From Iamia sp052038315 (GTDB lineage: Bacteria; Actinomycetota; Acidimicrobiia; Acidimicrobiales; Iamiaceae): a stretch of DNA of 64,000 nucleotides. The position numbers and the translations under genes are program-made. The DNA lies in assembly GCA_052038315.1 (NCBI GenBank), contig JBQGCF010000064.1:1-64000 (forward strand), written 5' to 3'. Below are positions 47,033 to 55,593 of this stretch, in pieces. Below the pieces are notes generated by a model that saw only the letters and a list, made by a program, of their open reading frames with translations, ran no database searches and was not told the origin of the DNA. Within the stretch, counting starts at the first letter, position 1. Each line of letters begins with the position of its first letter.

Positions 47033-47626
47033 ATGCCCCGCAAGCGCACGATCCCCGACGAGGCGATCCTCGACGCCGCCCTCCGCATCGCCGAGACGGC
47101 GGGCCCGGCGGCGCTGACCTTCCAGGCGCTGTCGGCCGAGGCGGGGCTGGCCCCGGCCACCCTCGTCCAGCGGTTCGGGACCAAGGCCGCCCTGCTCCAG
47201 GCCGCCCTGCTGCGGGCCTGGGACCTGCTCGACGCGGCCACCACCGAGGCCGATGCGGGGGCCGGCGACGGGCCCGACGGCGTCGTCTCGATGCTGGTGG
47301 CGCTGGCCGGCCAGTACGACCCGAGCGAGGAGGCCGACCAGATCCTCCTGCTGCGCGAGGACCTGCGCGACCCGGTGCTGCGGGCCCGGGGCCAGGCGTG
47401 GATCGCCACCCTCGAGGCGGCGGTCGAGCGACGGCTGCCCGACGCCCCGCCGGGGGTGGGGCGGATGGTCGTGTCGCTCTGGCAGGGCGCCCTGACCGTG
47501 TGGCAGTTCCACCGGGACGGGGAGCTCGACCGCGCCCTCGGGGACGCCGTCGCCGCCCTCCTCACGGCCCTCGGCCAGCCCGTCAGCCGACCGCGTCGAC
47601 GAGCAGGTACGCCGCCACCACGGTGA
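47033..47626 (+). CDS. TetR family transcriptional regulator
   Basis: A 197-residue repressor. The N-terminal helix-turn-helix reads AALTFQALSAEAGLAPATLVQRFGTKAALLQ, and an all-helical ligand domain follows. It is divergent from the SDR gene and probably represses it, lifting repression when it binds the substrate. The last 44 bases overlap the convergent TSUP permease gene, and the Arg/Pro-rich tail encoded there may be of little importance. Confidence 0.92.
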   Translation: MPRKRTIPDEAILDAALRIAETAGPAALTFQALSAEAGLAPATLVQRFGTKAALLQAALLRAWDLLDAATTEADAGAGDGPDGVVSMLVALAGQYDPSEEADQILLLREDLRDPVLRARGQAWIATLEAAVERRLPDAPPGVGRMVVSLWQGALTVWQFHRDGELDRALGDAVAALLTALGQPVSRPRRRAGTPPPR

Positions 47627-48314
47627 TGGCGCCGAGGTAGAGGGTCCGGAAGCGCGTCTCGCTCATCCGGTCGAGGACCCTGCTGCCGAGGTGGGTGCCG
47701 ACCACGACCCCGGCGATCCCGGCGACCACGGCCGGGAGGTGCTCGGTCGGGGCCAGCCCGGCCACGCCGAAGAGGGCCAGCTTGGCCAGGTGGGCGGCGA
47801 CCTGGGTGCCGGCGAAGGTCCCGACGAAGCGCTGCCGGGTGGTGGCCGCGGCCCGGAAGAGGGGGGCGAAGAGGGGACCGGTCGCCCCGACGAGCGGGCT
47901 GAGGGCGCCGGTCGCGCCGCCGACCGCGACCCAGCCGGCGGGGCTCGGGGCCGGGACCTCGATGTCGGTCCGCTCGGGCACCCACGTCCCGAGCAGCACC
48001 ACGACGGCGATGACCGCCTGGAGCACCCCCTCGGGCGCGGCCCGGGCGAGGGGGACGGTGAGGGCGCCGGCGGGGAGCAGGAGGAGCGAGGTCAGCCCGA
48101 CGACCCGCCAGTCGACGTCGTGGCGCCGGATCACCACCCGGGTGCCGTTCGAGGCGACCTGGATGGCGGCCTGGAGCGGGATGGCCACGAGCGGGTCGAC
48201 GAACAGCAGGAGCAGGGCCAGGAGCACGAGCCCGCCGCCGAAGCCGACCATGGCGGTGAGGGCGGAGGTGCCGAGGGCCCCGAGCCCGACCAGCAGCACC
48301 TCTCCTCCGTCCAC
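47583..48314 (-). CDS. TSUP family (TauE/SafE) permease
   Basis: A 243-residue membrane protein with seven or eight hydrophobic helices. Two related halves each begin with a Gly-rich segment (ALTAMVGFGGGLVLLALLL and ALSPLVGATGPLFAPLF), the hallmark of TSUP transporters. The family exports sulphite, sulphoacetate and other organic anions; the substrate here is unknown. The GTG start is preceded by TAGACA six bases upstream and AT-rich sequence. PaaX-type gene sequence ends 22 bases upstream. Confidence 0.9.
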   Translation of the reverse strand: MDGGEVLLVGLGALGTSALTAMVGFGGGLVLLALLLLFVDPLVAIPLQAAIQVASNGTRVVIRRHDVDWRVVGLTSLLLLPAGALTVPLARAAPEGVLQAVIAVVVLLGTWVPERTDIEVPAPSPAGWVAVGGATGALSPLVGATGPLFAPLFRAAATTRQRFVGTFAGTQVAAHLAKLALFGVAGLAPTEHLPAVVAGIAGVVVGTHLGSRVLDRMSETRFRTLYLGAITVVAAYLLVDAVG

Positions 48315-48336
48315 CGCACCTGTCTACTACTTGTAT

Positions 48337-49164
48337 CTAAGTTGTGCCAGACATGTGACGCCGATGGGTGTCGTCGGGGTTGCGGGCCCAGGCGGCCCAG
48401 GCGTGGTCGAAGGCGCGGCGCCAGTTCCGGTGGACGGCGCGGAGGGCGGGGCCGGGCCAGTGGGCGGGCAGCAGGTCGGCGGGCAGGAGCGGGTCGGCCT
48501 GGAGGTGGCGGAGCACGGCGGCCGAGAGCACGAAGCCCTCGGGCAGGGCCGAGCGGTCGCCGGTGGCCAGGCCCGGACGGGTGCGGTCGAGGGCGTCGAG
48601 CAGGCGCTCGGCCCGGGCCGCCCAGCCGGTCAGGTCCCAGAGCCGGGCGGCCAGGGCGACCCCGTCGTCGTCCGGCCGGGCGGTGAAGCGCTCGCACTGG
48701 GCCGCGACCACGGCCTCGGCCTCGGGCAGGGCCCCGGCCGGGAGGTTGTCGGGGCGCAGCCAGACGCCCTCGCGCCGCTCGGCCAGGCGGAGCGCCTCGG
48801 CGGCCCGGCGGAGGGCGGCCCGATCGGCGGCGGCCCGGGCCTCGCCGACCACGACGGCCATCGCCCACCCGGTCGCCGGCGTCCACGGCCGGGTCGGCGC
48901 CCCGGCGCTCAGGTCCTGGCGGGCGGAGCGGTCGAGGAGGGCGCCGGTCAGGCCGTAGCCCCCGTCGGTCGCCTCCAGCTCGCCGGCCGCCACCATCCGG
49001 CTGATCGCCACCCGGGCGGTGCCGTCGCTGATGCCGAACAGGGCGCAGGCGCCGACGAGCTGCCGGGTGGGCAGCCGGGGCGGGCGGACGCCGAGCAGGG
49101 TCGAGGCCACGACCGACCGCGCCGTCAGGGCCCGCTCCTCGGCGGGCGTCCAGGGGCCGCTCAC
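48337..49164 (-). CDS. PaaX-like transcriptional regulator
   Basis: A 275-residue protein with an N-terminal winged helix (SVVASTLLGVRPPRLPTRQLV, then FGISDGTARVAISRMVAAGEL) and a long C-terminal region with the PaaX_C pattern (AWAAWARNPD region). PaaX proteins repress aromatic acid catabolism and respond to CoA thioesters. No phenylacetate genes are nearby. Its GTG overlaps the stop of the Fe-S protein gene (GTGA at 49161-49164), so the two are co-translated. Confidence 0.85.
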   Translation of the reverse strand: MSGPWTPAEERALTARSVVASTLLGVRPPRLPTRQLVGACALFGISDGTARVAISRMVAAGELEATDGGYGLTGALLDRSARQDLSAGAPTRPWTPATGWAMAVVVGEARAAADRAALRRAAEALRLAERREGVWLRPDNLPAGALPEAEAVVAAQCERFTARPDDDGVALAARLWDLTGWAARAERLLDALDRTRPGLATGDRSALPEGFVLSAAVLRHLQADPLLPADLLPAHWPGPALRAVHRNWRRAFDHAWAAWARNPDDTHRRHMSGTT

Positions 49165-49481
49165 CCGGCGTCGTCCTCCAGGGCCCGGCCCAGGTCCTCG
49201 ATCACCCGGGCGGTCCCCTGCGGACCCGACACGATCACCGCGGTCTCGCCCACCCCGGCCACGGCGACGGTCACGGCCCGCTTCGGGCAGACGTCGAGGC
49301 AGCTCACGGCGGCGACCCGCACCGCCTTGGCCGGCAGCTCGGCCTTGGCCCCCGTCTTGAGCGCCCTGCGCACCTGCTTCGGCCCGAACCCCCGGACGCC
49401 GTCGCACTCCCGGCACACCAGGACCAGCGACGAGCGCCAGGGGCGCCGGACCGGGCGGGGGGCGTCGTCGGGGGTCCGCAT
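49161..49481 (-). CDS. Thioredoxin-like [2Fe-2S] ferredoxin-type protein
   Basis: A 106-residue protein with a VCRECDGV motif near residue 22 and VSCLDVCPKRAV near residue 60. This Cys spacing matches the thioredoxin-fold [2Fe-2S] ferredoxins and DUF1636-like proteins. The ATG lies 6 bases after TATGCT on the minus strand, so it is leaderless. It is the first gene of a two-gene operon with the PaaX-like regulator, which suggests a redox input to that regulator (inference). Confidence 0.78.
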   Translation of the reverse strand: MRTPDDAPRPVRRPWRSSLVLVCRECDGVRGFGPKQVRRALKTGAKAELPAKAVRVAAVSCLDVCPKRAVTVAVAGVGETAVIVSGPQGTARVIEDLGRALEDDAG

Positions 49482-49487
49482 CGGGCC

Positions 49488-49493
49488 AGCATA
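49488..49493 (-). promoter_or_regulatory. -10 element of the Fe-S/PaaX operon
   Basis: TATGCT on the minus strand ends 6 bases before the ATG at 49481. Confidence 0.6.
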
Positions 49494-49545
49494 CGGGGCT
49501 CGCGGTGAACGGCATTACGGGGTGGTCACGGACGATCTCGATCTG

Positions 49546-49551
49546 TAACAT
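49546..49551 (+). promoter_or_regulatory. -10 element of the desaturase gene
   Basis: TAACAT ends 7 bases before the GTG at 49559, which decides that start over an ATG 18 codons upstream. Confidence 0.55.
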
Positions 49552-49558
49552 CACCACC

Positions 49559-50539
49559 GTGGCCGCCACCCTCGATGCTCCCCGGACGATGGTCCCGCCG
49601 CCCGAGCGGCTGCCCGACGTGCTGCCCACCGACCGCCTCGGCGTCACCGGCAAGGCCGTCCCCGAGATCCGGTCCGAGCTGAGGCGCATCCCGGTCGCCC
49701 GCAACGTGGCCGCCATCGGCAGCGTCTACGCCCAGTCGGCCGGTCTGATCGCCCTCGCCGCCTGGATCGGCCACCCGCTGGCCTACGTCGCCGCCTTCGT
49801 CTGGATGGGCCGCACCCACGCCACCTTCGCCGCCCTCTCCCACGAGGCCGCCCACCGGCTGCTGTTCCCGAACAAGAAGGTGAACGACTGGGTCGGGCGC
49901 TGGATCGTCGGCTACCCGGGCTTCATCTCCACCGACCTGTACCGGCGGGGCCACATGGCCCACCACAAGGAGGAGTTCGGGCCCAACGAGCCCGACATGA
50001 ACCTCTACGTCGGCTACCCGGTCAGCCGGGCCTCGCTGCGCCGCAAGCTGACCCGGGACGCCCTCGGCAAGAGCGGCTGGAAGAACCTGCGCTCGCTCCT
50101 CCGGGGCGCCCGCATGAAGGCCTTCGGCAAGCACGCCCGCCGCATCCTCTACTGCCAGGCCGTCTTCCTCCTCGTCGCCACCGCGTTCGGCCGGCCCGAG
50201 CTCTACCTCCTGTGGTTCGTCCCGTGGATGACCGAGTGGCGGGTGATCAACCGGCTCCGCGCCATCGCCGAGCACGGCGGCATGGAGCACTCCAAGGACC
50301 GCCGCCGTACCACCCACTCGGTGCGCCAGCACCTGCTCTCGCGCTTCTTCCTCGTGCCGGACAACATCGGTTGGCACCTCGCCCACCACGTCGACATGGG
50401 CGTGCCGTGGCGCAACCTCCCCAAGATGCACACCGAGCTGCGGGCCAGCGGCTGGGTCCCCGACGACCTCGAGCACGAGAGCTACCTCGCCCTCTGGAAG
50501 GCCCTCGCCGCCGGCCAGGAGCACCCCCGCCCCACCTGA
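49559..50539 (+). CDS. Membrane fatty acid desaturase family protein
   Basis: Di-iron membrane enzyme that introduces a double bond or hydroxyl group into acyl or carotenoid-like substrates. Three His boxes are visible: SHEAAHRLLF, HMAHHKEEFG and WHLAHHVDMG, with EHGGMEH as an extra His element. Hydrophobic segments lie near residues 50-90 and 190-215. The 326-residue length from GTG 49559 is typical. The start is placed by the TAACAT element. Confidence 0.92.
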   Translation: MAATLDAPRTMVPPPERLPDVLPTDRLGVTGKAVPEIRSELRRIPVARNVAAIGSVYAQSAGLIALAAWIGHPLAYVAAFVWMGRTHATFAALSHEAAHRLLFPNKKVNDWVGRWIVGYPGFISTDLYRRGHMAHHKEEFGPNEPDMNLYVGYPVSRASLRRKLTRDALGKSGWKNLRSLLRGARMKAFGKHARRILYCQAVFLLVATAFGRPELYLLWFVPWMTEWRVINRLRAIAEHGGMEHSKDRRRTTHSVRQHLLSRFFLVPDNIGWHLAHHVDMGVPWRNLPKMHTELRASGWVPDDLEHESYLALWKALAAGQEHPRPT

Positions 50540-50584
50540 CCTAGGGTCCGCGCCCGAACGGGTGAGGGCAAGGGGGGTCGTGCG

Positions 50585-52066
50585 ATGGGCAGGAAGAAGC
50601 GGGACGGGCGGGTTCCGGGGCACCGGGTGCCGCCGTGGTTCGAGGACGCCAAGCTCGGGATCTTCGTCCACTGGGGGCTCTTCTCGGTGCCGGCGTGGGC
50701 GCCGAACCTGCCACCGGGCGAGACGATGCTCGACGTCGTCAGGCGGACCCCGGCCGAGCTCGGCGCCCGGCTGCCGTACGCCGAGTGGTACGCCAACGCC
50801 ATGCGGGTGCCGGACAGCCCGACCGCCGCGCACCACCGCGCCACCTACGGCGACGCCCCCTACGAGGACTTCCGCACGCCGTTCGAGGCGACCCTCGCCG
50901 ACTGGGCCCCCGACGACTGGGCCGACCGCTTCGCCCGGACCGGCGCCGGCTACGTCGTGCTCGTCACCAAGCACCACGACGGGTACTGCCTGTGGCCCAC
51001 CGACGTGCCCAACCCGCACCGCCCCGGCTGGCACGCACCCCGCGACGTGGTGGGCGAGCTGGCCGCCGCCGTGCGCCGCCGGGGCCTGCGCTTCGGGACC
51101 TACTACTCGGTCGGGCTCGACTGGACGTGGGAGGACCTGCCGATCGTCGAGCCGGCCGACGCCTACGCCTGCGTCCCCCAGGACCCCGCCTACGCGGCCT
51201 ACGCCGACGCCCACCTCCGCGAGCTGGTCGACCGCTACGAGCCCAGCGTGATGTGGAGCGACATCGCCGCCCCGCCCGCCTTCGACCTGCCGGCGTTCCT
51301 GGCCGACTACCTCCGGCGGGTGCCCGACGGGACGATCAACGATCGCTGGAAGGTCGCCTCGCCCGTGCTCGCCCGGCCCCGGGTCCGCCGGGCCGTCAAC
51401 GCCACGGTCCGCGCCGCGCTGCCCCGCCTCCCCGAGACCGGCCCGTCGTCGGGCCACCCGCTGGCCGACTTCCGCACCCCCGAGTACTCCTCGCCTCCGG
51501 CGGCCACGAACCACAAGTGGGAGGCGACGCGGGGGATGGGCGCCGCCTTCGGCATCAACCGCAACGAGCCCGACGACCGGCTGATCGATCCCGACGAGCT
51601 CGTCCGCAGCCTCGTCGACATGGTGGCCAAGAACGGCAACCTGCTCCTCAACGTCGGTCCCGACGCGGCCGGCGCGGTGCAGGACCGGGAGGCGGTCCGG
51701 CTCGAGGCGCTGGCCCGGTGGATGGACGTGAACGGCGAGGCGCTGGTCGGGACCCGGCCGTGGGTGTCGGCCAGCGGGACGACCGCCGAGGGCGTCGACG
51801 TCCGCTTCACCCAGGGCGAGGGCGCCGTCTACGCCGTGCTGCTGGACGTCCCGACCGGGCCGACCGTGACGCTGCCCGGCCTGGCCGTCCTGGCCCACCG
51901 CCCCGTCGAGCTGCTCGGCCACGGCCCGGTCGAGGCCACCGCCGCCGGCGACGACCTGGCCCTCGACTGGCCCGCCGCCGGACCGAACGGACCGGCGGTC
52001 GCCCTGCGCATCGGCCTACGCTCCCCGGCGGAGCGGTGGCAGAGTGGACGATCGCAGTCGCCTTGA
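50585..52066 (+). CDS. Alpha-L-fucosidase (GH29), 3' end inside tRNA-Ser
   Basis: A 493-residue retaining glycosidase. The GH29 barrel begins WFEDAKLGIFVHWGLFSVPAW, continues with VLVTKHHDGYCLW and has the nucleophile in PSVMWSDI near residue 223; NGNLLLNVGPDAAG ends the barrel. A C-terminal beta-domain follows. No signal peptide is present, so it is cytosolic. TAGGGT (50542-50547) and GGGGGG upstream support the ATG. The coding frame runs 37 bases into the tRNA-Ser gene, and its TGA is the tRNA anticodon. Confidence 0.93.
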   Translation: MGRKKRDGRVPGHRVPPWFEDAKLGIFVHWGLFSVPAWAPNLPPGETMLDVVRRTPAELGARLPYAEWYANAMRVPDSPTAAHHRATYGDAPYEDFRTPFEATLADWAPDDWADRFARTGAGYVVLVTKHHDGYCLWPTDVPNPHRPGWHAPRDVVGELAAAVRRRGLRFGTYYSVGLDWTWEDLPIVEPADAYACVPQDPAYAAYADAHLRELVDRYEPSVMWSDIAAPPAFDLPAFLADYLRRVPDGTINDRWKVASPVLARPRVRRAVNATVRAALPRLPETGPSSGHPLADFRTPEYSSPPAATNHKWEATRGMGAAFGINRNEPDDRLIDPDELVRSLVDMVAKNGNLLLNVGPDAAGAVQDREAVRLEALARWMDVNGEALVGTRPWVSASGTTAEGVDVRFTQGEGAVYAVLLDVPTGPTVTLPGLAVLAHRPVELLGHGPVEATAAGDDLALDWPAAGPNGPAVALRIGLRSPAERWQSGRSQSP

Positions 52067-52114
52067 AAGCGACCGGGGTGCAAGCCCCCGGGGGTTCGAA
52101 TCCCCCCCGCTCCG
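52030..52114 (+). tRNA. tRNA-Ser (anticodon TGA)
   Basis: A complete cloverleaf of 85 bases. The acceptor stem GGAGCGG pairs with CCGCTCC, followed by discriminator G. The anticodon stem GTCGC/GCGAC holds the loop CTTGAAA with anticodon TGA at 52064-52066. There is a long variable arm (CGGGGTGCAAGCCCCCG region), as in all serine tRNAs, and the T loop is TTCGAAT. The 3' CCA is not encoded. The 5' part overlaps the fucosidase gene on the same strand. Confidence 0.96.
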
Positions 52115-52171
52115 CTCCTCATCCCGTTAGCCTCGTGGCGGGAGATGCCATCACGGCAGGAGGGGCCGAGG

Positions 52172-54511
52172 ATGAGGGGGACGGGGATGCAGCGATTCGT
52201 GGGAGCCGCGGTCGCCGCGCTGATCGGCCTGGCGGCCGTCACGCTGGCGGTGGCGACGGGCGCGCCGGCGGGGGCCGATCCGGCCGCGCCGTGGATCGTG
52301 TTCGCCAACGACCAGACCGGTGACTGGGACCTCTACGCCATCCGGGCCGACGGCTCGGGGCTCAGGAACCTGACCGGGACGCCGGGGATCAGCGAGACCT
52401 ACCCCCGGGTCGCGCCCGACGACGGTCGCATCGCCTTCGTGGTCGGCAGCACGATCCAGGTCGCACCGCTGTCGGACCTGGCGGCCCGCACCACGATCGC
52501 CACCGGCGACCAGCCGACCTGGTCGCCCGACGGTCGGGAGATCGCCTACACCGCCGTCGCCGCCGGCTCGGTCAACCAGATCTTCCTCACCGCGGCCGAC
52601 GGCTCGGGGACGCCCCGGCAGCTGACCCCCGACGACGGCGTGCCGCGCGTCGACCCGGACCTCTCGCCCGACGGGGTCTACGTCGTGTACTCGACGCTCA
52701 CCGCGTCGGTGCCCCGGGCGCCCAACGGGATCGCCATCCGCAAGGCCGACGGGAGCGACGCCGAGCGTCCGATCACCGGCGGCATCCGCCCGGCCTTCGA
52801 CCCGGTCGCCACCAGCCCGTACCGGATCGTCTGGAACCACAACGACTTCATCGACGGGCAGGTGGAGTGGAACATCCGGCGGGGCGACCTGAACAGCACG
52901 CCGGCCCAGCGGATCACCCAGGGCCGGGACTTCAAGGTGGCGCCGACCATCTCGCCGGACCGCTCGACCGTCGTCTACGAGAGCCAGGTCACCGAGGGTT
53001 CGCCGTCACGGCTCGCCACCGTGGGCGTCTTCGGCGGCGACCAGCAGGTGATCTACGCGACCGGCCGCAGCCTCCGGCCCGACTGGTCCGACTCGCCCTG
53101 CCTCGACGTGGCGTGCCTGGCGCCGACGGCCGTCGCCGGACCCGATCGCACCGTCGACCTCGACACCCCGGTCACGCTCGACGCCACCGCCTCGTCCGAC
53201 CCCGAGGGCGCGGCGCTGACGTACCGGTGGACGCAGACGAGCGGTCCGACCGCGACCCTCACCGACGCCGACGAGGCGGTGGCCACCGTCGCCGGGCTGG
53301 CCGAGCCGGCGACGCTCGGGTTCCGGGTCACCGTGACCGACCCCACCGGGCTGTCCCACTCCGACGACGTCACCGTCACCGTCGCCGACCTCGACGTCCC
53401 CGGCCCGCCGACCGACGTCATCGCGGTGGCCGGCGACGGCCGGGCGATGGTGTCGTGGACCGGACCGGTGGACGACGGCGGTTCGCCCGTCACCGGCTAC
53501 GTGGTCACGCCGATCGTCGGTGGGGTGGCCCAGACGCCGCGGCCGTTCGCGTCGACGGCCACCAGCCAGACGATCACCGGCCTGGCCAACGGCACGACGT
53601 ACGCCTTCACCGTCGCCGCGGTGAACGCCATCGGCACGGGCGCCGACTCGGACCCGTCGAGCCCGGTCACGCCGAGCGGCGTCGCCCTGACCGCCACCCC
53701 GAACCCCACGGTGACCGGCGAGACCGTCGTCCTGCGGGCCGAGTCGACCGTGGGCGCCACCGGGTCGATCACCTTCCTCGACGGCACCACCCTGCTCGGG
53801 GTGCGCACGGTCACCGACGGCGTGGCCACGCTGGCCGTGTCCAAGCTCGGCGTCGGGGCCCACGACCTCACCGCCACCTACCGGAAGACCTCGACCTCGA
53901 CACCGGTCGTGTCCGAGGTCCTCGAGCACCAGGTCACCGCCGGCAGCACCGCCGTCGCCCTGGCCACGGACCCGGCGCCGACGGTGACCGGCCAGGCCAC
54001 GAGGATCACGGCCACCGTCACCGCGGTCGCCCCGGCCACCGGCCACCCGAGCGGCACGGTCGCCTTCTACGAGTCCGGCGACCTCCTCGGCCGGGCCGGC
54101 CTGGTCACCGGGACCGCCGGGCTCACGGTGCGGTTCTCGGCCGGCGCCCGTTCGATCACGGCGGTGTACGAGGGCCACCCGTCGTGGACCGGCAGCACGT
54201 CGGGCGCACCGCACGTCCACCAGGTCGACCCGGCGGCGTCGACCATCGACCTCACCGCGTCACCTTCGACGGGTGGCACCACCACCATCGTCCGGGCCAC
54301 CCTCGCCACGGTCGCCCCCGGCACCGGGATCCCGGGGGGCACCGTCTCGTTCTACGAGGGCAGCACCCTCCTCGGCACCCGGACCCTGTCGGCCGGCTAC
54401 GCCGCCCTGAGCACCCCCCGCACCCCGGGCGTCCACACCTACACGGCGGTCTACGGCGGGTCCGCCACCCACGTGGGATCGACCGCCGAGGTGGTCCACA
54501 CCGTCGCCTAG
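52172..54511 (+). CDS. Secreted beta-propeller/PKD/FnIII/Ig-like multidomain protein
   Basis: A 779-residue exported protein. The ATG at 52172 has AGGAGG upstream and opens a signal peptide ending near ATGAPAGA; an earlier in-frame ATG at 52145 lacks a good site. Domains in order: TolB/WD40-like propeller (residues 40-310; NDQTGDWDLYAIRADGSG, PTWSPDGREIAYT), PKD-like (320-415; TASSDPEGAALTYRWTQTSG), fibronectin III (420-510; PGPPTDVIAVAGDGRAMVSW), then three Ig-like repeats with TGSITFLDGTTLLG, SGTVAFYESGDLLG and GGTVSFYEGSTLLG. Surface binding or adhesion is inferred. TAGCCT at 52128-52133 is a likely promoter. Confidence 0.9.
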   Translation: MRGTGMQRFVGAAVAALIGLAAVTLAVATGAPAGADPAAPWIVFANDQTGDWDLYAIRADGSGLRNLTGTPGISETYPRVAPDDGRIAFVVGSTIQVAPLSDLAARTTIATGDQPTWSPDGREIAYTAVAAGSVNQIFLTAADGSGTPRQLTPDDGVPRVDPDLSPDGVYVVYSTLTASVPRAPNGIAIRKADGSDAERPITGGIRPAFDPVATSPYRIVWNHNDFIDGQVEWNIRRGDLNSTPAQRITQGRDFKVAPTISPDRSTVVYESQVTEGSPSRLATVGVFGGDQQVIYATGRSLRPDWSDSPCLDVACLAPTAVAGPDRTVDLDTPVTLDATASSDPEGAALTYRWTQTSGPTATLTDADEAVATVAGLAEPATLGFRVTVTDPTGLSHSDDVTVTVADLDVPGPPTDVIAVAGDGRAMVSWTGPVDDGGSPVTGYVVTPIVGGVAQTPRPFASTATSQTITGLANGTTYAFTVAAVNAIGTGADSDPSSPVTPSGVALTATPNPTVTGETVVLRAESTVGATGSITFLDGTTLLGVRTVTDGVATLAVSKLGVGAHDLTATYRKTSTSTPVVSEVLEHQVTAGSTAVALATDPAPTVTGQATRITATVTAVAPATGHPSGTVAFYESGDLLGRAGLVTGTAGLTVRFSAGARSITAVYEGHPSWTGSTSGAPHVHQVDPAASTIDLTASPSTGGTTTIVRATLATVAPGTGIPGGTVSFYEGSTLLGTRTLSAGYAALSTPRTPGVHTYTAVYGGSATHVGSTAEVVHTVA

Positions 54512-54663
54512 CCCGGCAGCCTCACGGTGAAGGTGGTGCCGTCGTCGCCGGTGGTGACGGTGATGGTGCCGCCCTGGTCGTCGATGATGCGGCGGGTGAT
54601 GTCGAGGCCGAGGCCGGTACCCGTGGCCCACGTGCCCGTTGGGGGAGGACCTCTTCGAGGACA
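54508..54663 (-). pseudogene. Histidine kinase C-terminal remnant
   Basis: On the minus strand an open stretch of 51 codons ends TGTGLGLDITRRIIDDQGG and then TITVTTGDDGTTFTVRLPG followed by TAG. This is the G2 box and final strands of a HATPase_c domain. An in-frame TGA at 54666-54664 closes it upstream, and no N, G1 or dimerisation segment precedes it. It is therefore the tail of a lost sensor kinase. Its stop overlaps the stop of the propeller protein gene. Confidence 0.75.
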
Positions 54664-54789
54664 TCACCCCCTGGCGTCGTCAGCGGGTTCGACCATGACG
54701 CTGGTCTTGTCGGCCCATTGCGGGGGATGTCCCCCGAAGGGATGATGAGCGCGACTGCCCGGGGGGCAGCGGGAGCGAGGGAGGCACCC

Positions 54790-55515
54790 ATGTCGAAGCC
54801 CACGATCGTCCTGGTCCACGGCGCCTGGGCCGACGGCTCGAGCTGGAACGCGGTGGCGATCGCGCTCCAGGGCCAGGGGTACACGGTCCTGACACCGCCC
54901 AACCTGCTCCACGGCGTGGCCGGCGACTCGGCCTACATCGCCTCGTACCTGGCCCAGCGCACCGAGGGCCCGGTGGTGCTCGTCGGCCACTCGTACGGCG
55001 GTGTCGTGATCACCAACGCCGGGGCGGCCGGCGGTGACGTGAAGGCGCTCGTCTACGTCAACGCCTTCATCCCCGACGTCGGCGAGAGCGTGTTCGACAT
55101 CCTGGGCGACTCGGGATCGGCCCTGGCCGTGCCCGACCCCACCACGGTGCTCGACCTGGCCGGCTACCCGGGCGCCCCCGAGGGCGACGTCGAGGCCTTC
55201 CTCAAGTCGGCGACGGTCCACGAGTCCTTCGCCCAGGACCTGCCCGAGGCCGAGCGGGGACTGATCGCGTCGAGCCAGCGGCCCATCGCCCTGGCCGCCA
55301 ACATCGGCCCGACCGAAGCCACCGCCTGGTCGACGATCCCGAGCTGGGCCGTGCTGGGCACCGAGGACCGGGTCATCCCCATCGGCACCCAGCGGCGCAT
55401 GGCCGAGCGGGCCGGGGCGACGGTCACCGAGGTGGCGGCCTCGCACGTGTCGATGGTGTCCCACCCCGACGTCACCGTCGCCACCATCGTCGCCGCCGCC
55501 GACAGCGTCGGCTGA
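54790..55515 (+). CDS. Alpha/beta fold hydrolase (EstC/salicylate-esterase-like)
   Basis: A 241-residue cytosolic hydrolase with VLVHGAWADGSSWN, the nucleophile elbow VGHSYGGVV near residue 75, the acid in LGTEDRVIP and the His in AASHVSMVSHP. The pattern is that of plant-type esterase/MenH-like proteins common in actinobacteria. GGAGGCACCC precedes the ATG, giving a 6-base spacer. The substrate is unknown. Confidence 0.92.
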   Translation: MSKPTIVLVHGAWADGSSWNAVAIALQGQGYTVLTPPNLLHGVAGDSAYIASYLAQRTEGPVVLVGHSYGGVVITNAGAAGGDVKALVYVNAFIPDVGESVFDILGDSGSALAVPDPTTVLDLAGYPGAPEGDVEAFLKSATVHESFAQDLPEAERGLIASSQRPIALAANIGPTEATAWSTIPSWAVLGTEDRVIPIGTQRRMAERAGATVTEVAASHVSMVSHPDVTVATIVAAADSVG

Positions 55516-55593
55516 CGCTCGGCTCTCCCGGAGGAGGGCGACGGCGAGGGCGGCTGGCGCCGGCGGCGTCGGACGGGTGCTAGGCCGAGCGGG

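Noticed and set aside
49505..49558. Upstream ATG as the start of the desaturase
   Set aside because: It would place the start codon 41 bases before a well-placed -10 element, and the extra residues do not resemble the family.
54260..54667. Intact protein on the minus strand over the histidine-kinase tail
   Set aside because: That alternative frame gives low-complexity His/Arg sequence, while the HATPase G2-box frame is clear but closed upstream.
52030..55515. Genomic island or prophage integrated at tRNA-Ser
   Set aside because: No integrase, no direct repeat of the tRNA 3' end and no mobile gene was seen. The rearrangement idea is kept only as inference.
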